The position numbers were made by a program, and so were the translations under genes. Below the pieces are notes generated by a model, which had not been told where the DNA came from, searched no databases, and was given only the letters and a program-made list of their open reading frames with translations. Shown here piece after piece: positions 37,972 to 47,076 of a stretch of 64,000 nt of DNA. Each line of letters starts with the position of its first letter. Positions within the stretch are counted from its first letter, which is position 1. The stretch covers positions 372,001 to 436,000 of the forward strand of contig CAVOGA010000001.1 in assembly GCA_963695135.1 (NCBI GenBank). The letters run 5' to 3'. This DNA comes from Marinihelvus sp963695135 (GTDB lineage Bacteria; Pseudomonadota; Gammaproteobacteria; Xanthomonadales; SZUA-36).

Positions 37972-39018
37972 TTATGCGACCGATTTTTGACCGGGCGCAC
38001 CCGCCCCGAACCAGTGTCCGGTGCGGTTCACGATCGCCACCAGCGAGAGCATGACGGGCACCTCCACCAGCACCCCGACCACGGTGGCCAGCGCCGCCCC
38101 GGAATTCAGGCCGAACAGGCTGATGGCCACGGCCACGGCCAGTTCGAAGAAGTTGCTGGTGCCGATCAGGCAGGCAGGGCCGGCCACGTTGTGGGCCAGG
38201 CGCAGGCGTTTAGCCGCCCAGTAAGCCAGCACGAAGATGCCGTAGGTCTGGATGAGCAGCGGGATGGCGATCAGCACGATGGCGAGGGGCTCGGCAATGA
38301 TGGTTTCGGCCTGGAAGCCGAACAGCAGCACGACCGTGGCCAGCAGGCCGGCAACGCTGACCGGCTTGAGAGCCTGCACAAAACGATCGACCCGCGCCGG
38401 ACCGCCGCGCCTGACCAGCCATTGGCGCGTCACGATGCCCGCCACCAACGGCAACACCACGTAGAGCAATACCGACAGCACCAGGGTGTTCCAGGGCACG
38501 GTGATGTTGCTCATGCCCAGCAGAAAACCCGCTATGGGCGCGAAGGCAAAAACCATGATGAGGTCATTCACGGACACCTGCACCAGGGTGTAGTTGGCGT
38601 CACCACGGGTCAGCTGGCTCCACACGAACACCATGGCGGTGCAGGGGGCCACGCCCAGCAGGATCATGCCCGCGATGTATTCGGTGGCCGTGGCCGGATC
38701 CACCCAGTCGGCGAACAGCACCCGGAAAAACAGCCAGCCCAGGGCCGCCATGGTGAAAGGCTTGATCAGCCAATTCACCACCAGGGTCAGGACCAGGCCC
38801 CGGGGTTTGCGGCCGACGTCCCTGATCGCGGTGAAATCCACCTGGATCATCATCGGGTAGACCATCACCCAGATGAACACCGCCACCACCAGGTTCACAT
38901 GGGCGTACTCCAGCCCGGCAACGCCCTGGAACAGGCCCGGGGCAGCCAGGCCCAGGGCGACACCGGCGACAATCGCCAACGCGACCCAGACACTCAGAAA
39001 GCGCTCAAAAATTCCCAT
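37972..39018 (-). CDS. acr3: ACR3-family arsenite efflux transporter
   Basis: A 348-residue, ten-helix inner-membrane carrier that exports arsenite using the proton gradient. The key cysteine lies in GVAPCTAMVFVWS (helix 4), with NDLIMVFAFAPI and CLIGTSNFFELAVA as further family motifs. The ATG overlaps the arsC stop by four bases (ATGA at 39018). It is the last gene of the arsR-arsC-acr3 operon. Confidence 0.95.
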   Translation of the reverse strand: MGIFERFLSVWVALAIVAGVALGLAAPGLFQGVAGLEYAHVNLVVAVFIWVMVYPMMIQVDFTAIRDVGRKPRGLVLTLVVNWLIKPFTMAALGWLFFRVLFADWVDPATATEYIAGMILLGVAPCTAMVFVWSQLTRGDANYTLVQVSVNDLIMVFAFAPIAGFLLGMSNITVPWNTLVLSVLLYVVLPLVAGIVTRQWLVRRGGPARVDRFVQALKPVSVAGLLATVVLLFGFQAETIIAEPLAIVLIAIPLLIQTYGIFVLAYWAAKRLRLAHNVAGPACLIGTSNFFELAVAVAISLFGLNSGAALATVVGVLVEVPVMLSLVAIVNRTGHWFGAGAPGQKSVA

Positions 39019-39506
39019 CACTCGACGCCCTTGTGAATAGCCTGCGCCGCGGCGACCAGCGCAGGACCATCCAGCCCGGCCAGGTCGAGTTCGAGCAGGG
39101 CGCCGATGCGCTCACGCAGTTGCCGGTAGGTTCTCTCGAAGGCCGCGCTGACGGTCGCCTCGTCGCCGGTGACATCCGCCGGGTCGGGAATGCCCCAGTG
39201 CACGCGGGGCGCAGGTTGCAACCACAGCGGGCAGGCCTCGCCGGCGGCGGCGTCACAGACGCTGATCACCAGGTCAATGCGTTCACCGGCCAGCGCCTCC
39301 ATGGTTTTCGAGGACGGTGCATTCACCGGCACGCCGTGACGCTCCAGCACGGCCAGCGCGCCGGGGTTGACGCTGCCCGTCGGGTGACTGCCCGCACTCA
39401 GGCCGCGCAGAGCCCCGCCGCCAAGGTGCGTGGCCAGGGCCTCGCCAATGATGGACCGGCAGGAGTTACCGGTGCACAGGAACAGAATGTTGATGGGCAA
39501 GTGCAT
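39018..39506 (-). CDS. arsC: Arsenate reductase ArsC (thioredoxin-type, LMW phosphatase fold)
   Basis: A 162-residue enzyme that reduces arsenate to arsenite before export. It has the CX5R loop at the N-terminus (FLCTGNSCRSIIGEA), and ISVCDAAAGEACPLW supplies the two further redox cysteines typical of thioredoxin-linked ArsC. The ATG at 39506 follows AAGGAGG by 6 bases. It sits 10 bases after arsR and overlaps acr3. Confidence 0.93.
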   Translation of the reverse strand: MHLPINILFLCTGNSCRSIIGEALATHLGGGALRGLSAGSHPTGSVNPGALAVLERHGVPVNAPSSKTMEALAGERIDLVISVCDAAAGEACPLWLQPAPRVHWGIPDPADVTGDEATVSAAFERTYRQLRERIGALLELDLAGLDGPALVAAAQAIHKGVE

Positions 39507-39516
39507 CAATGCCTCC

Positions 39517-39828
39517 TTAGCCTGTCTTGCGCAGGGCCGCCAGGCCGAGCTGCATGCTGGCTGGAACGACGAGTGTATTGACCGCCTGGATTGCCCATCC
39601 GGGCAAGTCCGGATTGACCCGATAGTGCATCCAGGTCCCATCGCGGCGGGCCGTGACCACACCAGATCGCCGCAGCTGTGCCAGGTGACGGGAGATCGTC
39701 GATTGCGGCGCCCCGAGGGCGTCAACCAGCTCACAGACGCACACCTCATCACTGGTGGCGATCAGGCAGAGCAGGGCCATCCGCGTGTCATCTCCGAGGC
39801 ATCGGGCCAGTTCGGTAGGGGTAATCAT
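39517..39828 (-). CDS. arsR: ArsR-family metalloregulator
   Basis: A winged-helix repressor that releases DNA when arsenite binds. VCVCELVDALG provides the CxC metal site on helix alpha-3, and APQSTISRHLAQLRRSGVV is the recognition helix; C-terminal WMHYRVNP closes the wing. About 103 residues from ATG 39828; a TTG at 39843 adds five. A perfect palindrome lies just upstream. Confidence 0.92.
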   Translation of the reverse strand: MITPTELARCLGDDTRMALLCLIATSDEVCVCELVDALGAPQSTISRHLAQLRRSGVVTARRDGTWMHYRVNPDLPGWAIQAVNTLVVPASMQLGLAALRKTG

Positions 39829-39854
39829 TAGTTGATCGGTCAAGTTTAATATTC

Positions 39855-39870
39855 GTTAATCCGGATTAAC
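39855..39870. promoter_or_regulatory. Probable ArsR operator
   Basis: The perfect 16-bp palindrome GTTAATCCGGATTAAC lies 27 bases before the arsR ATG, within an AT-rich stretch containing TATATT at 39871-39876 on the minus strand. Position and symmetry fit autoregulation by the ArsR dimer. Confidence 0.75.
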
Positions 39871-39951
39871 AAATATATCAGGCAACATTTTCCCTGACAA
39901 TAATCCGGGCCTCTTGCACGACCGTGACATGAATCCCGCTACACTCCATGC

Positions 39952-40905
39952 ATGTCTGGTCCACCCCAATCCGAACACCCGGCGCCTGCAACCGACCGGC
40001 CAAGAAGCAGCCACGGTGACAACGTCATCCTCGGCATGGGCGCGGCGCTGGGCGCTTTTTTCCTGTTCACCCTGATGAACGTGTTCGCCAAGCTGCTGGC
40101 GGAAAAGCACTCGGTGGTCGAGATCGCTTTCTACCGCAACGTGGTGGCCTTGCTGCCGTTTCTGTTCATGGTGTTCGTGCTGGGTAAGCGCGACATGATG
40201 GTCCTGCGCGCCAAGCCCTTCCTGGTGCTTCTGCGGGCATCGGTGGGCGCACTCAGCCTGATGGTGACATTTGCCGCTTTCGCCATGATGCCCATGGCGG
40301 ACACCACGGTGCTGCTGTTCGCCTCCTCCCTTTTTATCCCCATCCTGGGCGTGCTGATCCTGAAGGAATCGGTCGGACCCTGGCGCTGGGGCGCGGTGGT
40401 GGCCGGGTTCGTCGGCGTGGCCGTCATGGCCCAGCCTTCGGGCAACGTACCGGCCCTGGGCCTGGCCCTGGCCCTGGGTGCGGCGCTCATGCACGCGGGG
40501 CTGCAGATCATCCTGCGGTATCTCGGCGGCTATGAGCGGCCGGAGACCATAACGTTCTACTTTTTCCTGGTCGGAACGCTGGTGGCCGCCCTGCCCATGC
40601 CGTGGGTGGCGCGCATGCCCAGCGCGGATGAACTCCCGCTGCTGCTGGGTGTGGGCCTGGCCGGCGCCGGTGCCCAGTGGGCCCTGTCGATCGCCTTCCG
40701 GCATGCCCAGGCAGCCATCGTTACCGTGTTCAACTACAGCAGCATTGTGTGGGCCACCCTGCTCGGCTGGCTGATCTGGAACGAATGGCCGCTGCCCCTG
40801 GTGATGCTGGGCGCCACCATCGTCATCGCCTCCAACGTGGTGATGATCTGGCGCGAGTCACGCGTACGGCGGCTCACCGGAGAGCGGGTGCGGGCGAGGC
40901 TTTAG
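39952..40905 (+). CDS. EamA/DMT-superfamily transporter
   Basis: A 317-residue carrier with ten predicted helices arranged as two EamA repeats. First repeat: GAALGAFFLFTLMNVFAKLL to VAVMAQPSG; second repeat: LGLALALGAALMHAG to IVIASNVVMIW. Substrate unknown. It is divergent from the ars operon, with 108 bases between the start and the ArsR operator-side gene, but not obviously part of arsenic resistance. Confidence 0.88.
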   Translation: MSGPPQSEHPAPATDRPRSSHGDNVILGMGAALGAFFLFTLMNVFAKLLAEKHSVVEIAFYRNVVALLPFLFMVFVLGKRDMMVLRAKPFLVLLRASVGALSLMVTFAAFAMMPMADTTVLLFASSLFIPILGVLILKESVGPWRWGAVVAGFVGVAVMAQPSGNVPALGLALALGAALMHAGLQIILRYLGGYERPETITFYFFLVGTLVAALPMPWVARMPSADELPLLLGVGLAGAGAQWALSIAFRHAQAAIVTVFNYSSIVWATLLGWLIWNEWPLPLVMLGATIVIASNVVMIWRESRVRRLTGERVRARL

Positions 40906-40926
40906 GACGACCGTCGCGGCGTTCGC

Positions 40927-41493
40927 CTAGTCGCCTGAAGGACGCCCCCTGATCGTGCCCTCGTTTTCAGGACGCTTGCCCCGCCGTCCTTCGTAGAAAG
41001 CACGGATCAATTCAAAATCCGCCTCACGGTCATCACCCGGCATGAAGCCTTCGCCAATGACTACCTCCCGTTTCGCATAGTCAAGCGACGCCATGACGAT
41101 AGGTACTCCGGCCGCGCGCGCAATATGCCAGAAGCCCGATTTCCAGTGCGACTGGTGTTTGCGGGTACCCTCCGGCGCCATGGCCAGAATCAGGTGATCG
41201 GTGCGGGCGAAGCGCCCGGCCATTTGCTGAATCATGTCGCTGGCGTCATCCCGGTAAACGGGAATGCCGCCCAGGGCCCGGGCGAACGGCCCCATCACTC
41301 CCCTGAACAGGGTGTGCTTACCCATCCAGTTGGCCTGCAGATTGATTGCCCAGGAGACCAGCAAACCCAGGGGGAAATCCCAGTTGCTGGTATGCGGCGC
41401 AACGATGAGCACGTAACGCCGTGCGCCCGGGTCGTCATAGCGCACGGTCCAGCCGATGGCGTGAAGGAGTTGGCGCGACAGGGACTGAAGCAT
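40927..41493 (-). CDS. Lysophospholipid acyltransferase-family protein
   Basis: About 188 residues. PHTSNWDFPLGL (an NHxxxxD variant reading HTSNWD), MAPEGTRK (the EGTR motif) and SGFWHIARAAGVPI place it in the PlsC/1-acyl-glycerol-phosphate acyltransferase group. It probably acylates a glycerolipid at the inner membrane. ATG 41493 is preferred over the TTG at 41505. Confidence 0.85.
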   Translation of the reverse strand: MLQSLSRQLLHAIGWTVRYDDPGARRYVLIVAPHTSNWDFPLGLLVSWAINLQANWMGKHTLFRGVMGPFARALGGIPVYRDDASDMIQQMAGRFARTDHLILAMAPEGTRKHQSHWKSGFWHIARAAGVPIVMASLDYAKREVVIGEGFMPGDDREADFELIRAFYEGRRGKRPENEGTIRGRPSGD

Positions 41494-41547
41494 CTTGCTT
41501 AACAATCGGAATCCAAGCCTGCGACCCGGAACTCGGTGGACTCAGCG

Positions 41548-41578
41548 CCTGCCGGACACGAACATCATGCCCGGCAGG
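41548..41578 (-). terminator. Candidate terminator hairpin
   Basis: CCTGCCGG / CCGGCAGG inverted repeat (41548-41555 and 41571-41578) with a 15-base loop. It lies after the stop of the DUF305/LVIVD gene and before the acyltransferase start on the same strand. There is no T-tract, so the call is weak. Confidence 0.35.
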
Positions 41579-41607
41579 TGTGTCGCAGAGTCAGCCGCTG
41601 CCCGGGC

Positions 41608-44060
41608 CTAACCCCGCAGGCGCTGCGCAATACCGTCCATGGTTCCGAGCAGCCCCTCCACCTGGACCGCCGTCGCGCCGGCGGCACTGTCCAGGGGTTG
41701 CAGGACATCGGCCAGGGCCTGCATTCCCTCAGCCACCTCGACACGCACAGCCGCATTGTCGCCGGCCAGCGCGATCTCGGCCTCGTCAAGCAGACCTTCG
41801 AAGGCAGCGCGATCATCTGCGCTGAGCACGCCGCTGCGCGCCAGCTGGTCGAGGTAGGCGCGCGCTACGACCGGTTCCGCCGGCCAGGTAACCATGAACT
41901 GCTGCTGCGGATTGAACACCGCGACCCTGGTCCGCGAGCACCGCCGCGGCAATCTCGTTTTCGGTCAGGTACTCGCTCGGCAGCAACGCAAGCACATCCA
42001 GGCCGCGGACAATTTCCGTTCCGTAGATCTTGCCCTGGTACCAGTAAACGGACCAGAAACCGCCGGTGATCAGCTCATCATCCATGTAGGGACCGCGGTC
42101 GAAGTAGGCGATCTCCACCGGGTTGGCGGAATCGGTGAAATCGATCACCGAGATGCCGCCCTGGTACCAGGCCTGGACAAAAATGTCGCGCCCCGGCACG
42201 GGGATGATGGAGCCGTTGTGCGCCACGCAGTTTTCTGTCTCCACCTGCGGCGCGGGCATCTTGTAATGACTGCGGAACACCAGCTCGCCATCGACGATGT
42301 CGTAAATCGCATTGGCGCCCCAGGTCAACGGGTCCCAGGCGCGGCAACGCGGCCGGCTGCCGCCGCCCCACTCGTCGGTAAACAGCACCTTGGTGCCGTC
42401 GTTGTTGAAGGTGGCCGAGTGCCAGTAGGCAAAGCCCTCGTCGGTGACCGCGTCAATGCGGACCGGGTTTGACGGATCCGAGATATCGAAGAGGATGCCG
42501 TTGCCGGAGCAGGCGCCGGCGGCCAGGTTCGCCTCGGGAAACACGGTGATGTCATGGCACTGGTCCGTAACGCTGGTTTCCTGCGTACCGTCCCCGTGGT
42601 CGCCACCGCGCCACAGACCGGCCACCACGCCACTCTCCGGGTCCGCAAACACGCGCGGGGCTGTCAACGATGCGCGCCGCCGCCGGGTTATCGACCGGAA
42701 TTTCGATCACGTCGATGCGGAACAGGGCGGTGCGGTCGTCGCCCGGCACGTCCCCGATGCAGCCTTCCAGTTCTTCCTCGTCGCGCACGCTGGACGTGCC
42801 GGAGTTGTACACGGTAATGATCCCGGTCACGCCCGGCCCGGAGACCACCGAGTGGGTGTGCGAGCCGCGACAGGTTTGCACCGCGCCAACCTGCCTGGGC
42901 CGGGTGAGATCAGAGATGTCGAAAATGCGCAGGCCGCGGAAACGTTCCGCGCTGACGTCCTCGGTCACGCCCTGCAGACCGCAGTCGAGCCGCCCCCGCG
43001 TCTGCTCCACCGACATGATCAGCAATTCGCCAACAATCGAAACGTCCCCCTGGCCACCGGGACAGACAATGGAAGAGACCAGCCGGGGAACACCGTCATT
43101 GTCAAGTTCATAAATATTGAAGCCGTGATAACTGCCGGCCACGAGCACATTGCCGGCAAAGGCCATGTCCGTGTTTGAGAAGCTCAGCATCGGCGAGCGC
43201 TGCTTGCGCGCTGTCGCCTCGATGGACTTCGGGGAATCCTCGTCATCACTGCTGTCGTCGTCATCTTTGGCCGGCGCCGAACCGCGCTCGGCAGGGTTGT
43301 TCGGATCAAAGAACCCGGCGGGCTTGCGCAGGCTGGCAACCAGCTCAAGGTTCATGATGGCTTCACCCGCATCCCACAGGCCGGGCGCGAGGCCGGCGCG
43401 CGGATCGTCGGAGAGCGCGACCAGCATGCCGTTCATGCGCTCAATCTCGACGGTCTGGTCGTTGACGATGTCGTTGGTGAACTCGAACAGCACCGGGTCG
43501 TAGGCGGAGCCGGGTTGCTCGGTCAGCTCCTCCACCATGGTGACCGCGCCATCGTGGTGACGGATCATCAGCTCCAGGAACAGGCGGTCGAAGTCCGTGC
43601 CTTCCAGGGACGCCAGCTGGGCCATCTGCTCCGGCGACGCCATGCCGGCCATGTCATGATGCATGTGCATCCCCGCGTGGTCCGCCGGGTTCGGCACAGA
43701 CTCGCCGCGCTCTTCGAGCCACCCCTGCATAAATGCGATTTCGTCTGATTGCGAAACATTAATGCGCCCTGCCAGGTCAGCCAGCTCCGGGTTATTGGTT
43801 CGCGCCTCGACCAGAACCGCCATTTCCGTGGCCTGGTGGTGGTGCGGAATCATATCCTGCATGAACTTCACATCCGCCGGCGTGTAGGAGGACTCGGCAA
43901 TCTTGACCGCTTCCTCGGCGCTCAAGGTGCTGGAGGCCTCACCGGGCGCGCCGGGTTGAACGATCGGCGCCTGGGCCTGGGCGAAGGAGTAGCCTGCAAG
44001 GCAGAAAGCGACCGCCAGGGAACGAACAGATAGCGCGCGGGTTCGGTGATCAGGGTTCAT
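41608..44060 (-). CDS. Exported DUF305 / LVIVD beta-propeller fusion protein (two frame breaks)
   Basis: About 815 residues after repair. The signal peptide (SLAVAFCLAGYSFAQAQA) is followed by a DUF305 domain with repeated histidine motifs (MIPHHHQATEMA; MHMHHDMAG; MIRHHDGAVTM), which are metal-binding-like. An acidic DDDDSSDDED linker leads to an LVIVD/choice-of-anchor-B propeller (GLRIFDISDLTRP, SHTHSVVSG, ITVFPE, GISVIDFTD) and a C-terminal helical tail. GGGG at 42657-42660 and CCC at 41925-41927 each carry one base too many; repair gives DSPRVFADPESG and LADQVAVFNPQQQ. Start at ATG 44060 after AAGGGAG. Confidence 0.83.
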
Positions 44061-44235
44061 TGGATAGAAAACTCCCTTGGGTTGTGAGCAACAAAATAGT
44101 GACGGTCGGCAATCATAGCGTGGCGGAGGCAAGAAAGTGTCATTGACCGTCCCGGCCGGCGCCAGGGCGAAGGCTCTGGTCAAATGAACGCATAAGCCAT
44201 ACCCTGTGCGCCCACGCGCTGCGCAGACCCAAACC

Positions 44236-46137
44236 ATGCCGCTACTTCGCCTCGACCAGGTCGCCCTGCATTACGGCACCCTTGCCCTGCTGGACAACGT
44301 CAGCCTGTCCATTGACCGGGGTGAGAAGTTCGGACTGCTTGGCCGCAACGGCGCGGGCAAGACCACCCTGCTCAAGGTGATTGCCGGCGACGTGCTGCCG
44401 GACAGCGGCGAGCGCTGGCAGCAGCCGGGCACGCGCATCGCCTGGCTCAAGCAGGCGCTGCCCGCCGCCAACGAACAAACCGTTTTTGAAGTGGTTGCGT
44501 CGGGCCTGGCCGAAGCCGGCGAACTGCTGACCCGCTATCACCAGCTGATTGCCGACACGGAACACCCGGACCTGGAGGCACTTGCCCGCGTGCAGGAAAA
44601 GCTCGAGGCCGTGGATGGCTGGAACCTGCAGAGCCGGGTGGAAACCACCCTGAGCCAGCTCGAGCTGCCGGCAGATGCGCAGATGTCCTCCCTGTCCGGC
44701 GGTTGGCGGCGGCGCGTCGCGCTGGCCCAGGCACTGGTCAGCGAGCCGGACCTGCTGCTGCTCGATGAACCCACCAACCACCTGGACATTCCGGCGATCG
44801 AATGGCTGGAGGAGCAGCTGCGCAACTTCGGCGGCGCCCTGGTGCTGATTACCCATGACCGGCGCTTCCTGCAGCAGGTGGCCAACGTGATGGCGGAGCT
44901 GGACCGGGGCCACCTGACCACCTGGAAGGGCGACTACCAGGGTTTCCTGCGTCACCGGGACGAGCAGCTGCGGGCCGAAGAACGCGCCAACGAGCTGTTC
45001 GACAAGAAGCTGGCCCAGGAAGAGGTCTGGGTCCGCCAGGGCATCAAGGCGCGGCGCACCCGTAACGAGGGCCGCGTGCGTGCACTCAAGGCGATGCGCG
45101 AGTCACGCAGCCAGCGCCGGGAGCGAACCGGCAAGGCCGATTTTTCCATCGAGGAGGCCCAGCGCTCGGGCAAGATCGTGGCCGAGGTCAGCCATATCTC
45201 GAAATCCTTTGACGGCCGCCCGGTGATTCGGGATTTCTCCACGGTCATTCAGCGCGGCGACCGGATCGGTATTGTCGGCGCCAACGGCGCCGGCAAATCA
45301 ACCCTGGTCAAGCTGCTGCTGGGCGAACTGGAGCCGGACAGCGGCGAGGTGAAGCTGGGCACCAGGCTGGAGGTGGCCTACTCGGACCAGCTGCGCGGCG
45401 ACCTGGATCCGGAAAAAACCCTGATCGACAACGTCTGCGGCGGCCAGGAGTTCATCGAAATCAACGGCCGTCGGCGCCATGCGATTGCCTACCTGGGCGA
45501 CTTCCTGTTCCAGCCGGACCGCGCGCGCCAGCCGGTCAAGGCGCTGTCCGGCGGCGAACAGAACCGCGCGGTACTCGCCCGCCTGTTCAGCAAGCCGGCC
45601 AACCTGCTGGTGCTCGATGAGCCCACCAACGACCTGGACCTGGAGACCCTGGAACTGCTGGAGGAGATCCTCCTCGACTTTGCCGGCACCGTGCTGCTGG
45701 TCAGCCATGACCGCGAGTTCATGGACAACGTGGTCACCAGCCTGCTGGTGGTCGACGGCGAGGGTGGCGTGGAAGACCGGGTCGGCTCCTACAGCGACTG
45801 GGAACGGGCCGGGGGACGTTTGCAGGAAGCGCGGGCGAAAAGCGACAAGACCGCCGGGGACAACAAGCGCAGGGTTGAATCAACGCCACAGGCCACGCCG
45901 GACAAGCCTGCGCGACGCAAGCTGAGTTACAAGCTGCAACGCGAACTCGACGCCCTGCCCGGCCTCATCGACACGCTGGAGCAACAACAGGCGCAGCTGG
46001 CCGGACAAATGAACAAAGCGGGCTTTTTCGATGGCGACCCCGCAGAAGTCCGGCGGGTCACCGATCAGCTGGAAAAAATCCAGCAGGAGCTGGAACAGGC
46101 CTTCGAGCGCTGGGGCGAGTTGGAAGACCCCGCCTGA
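44236..46137 (+). CDS. uup: Uup, ABC-F family ATPase
   Basis: A 633-residue cytosolic protein with two ABC domains and no membrane part. Walker A sites are GRNGAGKTT and GANGAGKST; signatures are LSGGWRRRVALA and LSGGEQNRAVLA; Walker B are LLLLDEPTNHLD and LLVLDEPTNDLD. The linker and the C-terminal coiled coil (KLSYKLQRELDALPGLIDTL) match Uup, which acts at ribosomes/branched DNA. ATG 44236 matches the family N-terminus; a GTG at 44206 is possible. Divergent from the DUF305 gene. Confidence 0.93.
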   Translation: MPLLRLDQVALHYGTLALLDNVSLSIDRGEKFGLLGRNGAGKTTLLKVIAGDVLPDSGERWQQPGTRIAWLKQALPAANEQTVFEVVASGLAEAGELLTRYHQLIADTEHPDLEALARVQEKLEAVDGWNLQSRVETTLSQLELPADAQMSSLSGGWRRRVALAQALVSEPDLLLLDEPTNHLDIPAIEWLEEQLRNFGGALVLITHDRRFLQQVANVMAELDRGHLTTWKGDYQGFLRHRDEQLRAEERANELFDKKLAQEEVWVRQGIKARRTRNEGRVRALKAMRESRSQRRERTGKADFSIEEAQRSGKIVAEVSHISKSFDGRPVIRDFSTVIQRGDRIGIVGANGAGKSTLVKLLLGELEPDSGEVKLGTRLEVAYSDQLRGDLDPEKTLIDNVCGGQEFIEINGRRRHAIAYLGDFLFQPDRARQPVKALSGGEQNRAVLARLFSKPANLLVLDEPTNDLDLETLELLEEILLDFAGTVLLVSHDREFMDNVVTSLLVVDGEGGVEDRVGSYSDWERAGGRLQEARAKSDKTAGDNKRRVESTPQATPDKPARRKLSYKLQRELDALPGLIDTLEQQQAQLAGQMNKAGFFDGDPAEVRRVTDQLEKIQQELEQAFERWGELEDPA

Positions 46138-46146
46138 ACCAGCCAC

Positions 46147-47076
46147 TCAGGAGCGCGACGGATCCGGCCGGGCGCCCGCCGGCAGCCCGGCCCGCCCGTC
46201 AACCCACAGGGCGGCGCCGGCCAGTATGATCAGCAACGGCAGGAACGGCTCGAAGGGCCAATAGGGTAGATAACGCTCGGGCCAGCCGGTCAGCTCGTGC
46301 CCGACCAGCAGCACCCCGGCATGCGCTTGCCAGAGCGCCCCGGTGCCCGTCGCTACCAGGCCAGAACCGAGCAACACCGCGCCCAACGCCATGACGGCCG
46401 GTTGCGCCTGCGCGGAGGGCGCCTGCCGGACACGTTTCTGGGTCCGCTTTTTACCCCAGGCCGCGACCCGCAGGCCCCAGCTGCCCAGCGCGGCAAGGTA
46501 GTAGAGATAGTCGATCACCCGCGGGCTGGCGTAGTAGCTCAGGTTCCACCAGTAGACACTGAAGGCGTAAACCCACAGGGAGTAGATCCCGATCTTGTGC
46601 AGCCACTTCCAGGTCTTCGGGCGCAGGCGCCGGCGCACTGGTGCAAAAGAGGTGACCGTCATGGCGGCCAGGAAGCCGTAGCCGAGCACCCCCTCGATCA
46701 CGTCACGCAGTACATAGACCTCGCTCACGTAATAGGCCCGGTGCACCGTGACCAGCCACAGTATGAAAAAAGCCTGCCAGGCCATCACGGCGGCGAACAC
46801 CAGTCCGAAGTATTTGCGGTTGCGCAAGAGCCACAGGCTGAAGGCGCCCGGCCACAGCACCTGGACGGCCGAAGCGCCAAAAACCAGGAACAGCCAGGGC
46901 ACCGCGCAGCGGACAGAGATGCCAACCAGGTAAGACACACCGGCGCCGGTATCGGTGGGGGCACCCGCCATCGTCAGCGTAATGCCCGCGGAGATCGGCA
47001 GCACCACCAGCCAGAACAGCGGCCAGCCATTCAGCCAAGGTTGTTTCAGCAAGGCCTTCAAACCGCCCTCAGGCAC
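46147..47076 (-). CDS. Multi-spanning membrane protein, ferric-reductase-like
   Basis: About 309 residues with seven to eight predicted helices. KTWKWLHKIGIYSLWVYAFSVYWW resembles the haem-binding helix region of ferric reductase/MsrQ-like proteins, but the second histidine set is unclear. A start at GTG 47076, inside the end of trkH, seems likely; TTG 47094 is also open. It is probably co-transcribed with trkH. Role unknown. Confidence 0.6.
   Translation of the reverse strand: MPEGGLKALLKQPWLNGWPLFWLVVLPISAGITLTMAGAPTDTGAGVSYLVGISVRCAVPWLFLVFGASAVQVLWPGAFSLWLLRNRKYFGLVFAAVMAWQAFFILWLVTVHRAYYVSEVYVLRDVIEGVLGYGFLAAMTVTSFAPVRRRLRPKTWKWLHKIGIYSLWVYAFSVYWWNLSYYASPRVIDYLYYLAALGSWGLRVAAWGKKRTQKRVRQAPSAQAQPAVMALGAVLLGSGLVATGTGALWQAHAGVLLVGHELTGWPERYLPYWPFEPFLPLLIILAGAALWVDGRAGLPAGARPDPSRS

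Noticed and set aside
37987..39036. Long plus-strand frame (349 codons) across acr3
   Set aside because: It mirrors the well-supported acr3 gene, is very rich in His, Gln and Arg, and matches no family.
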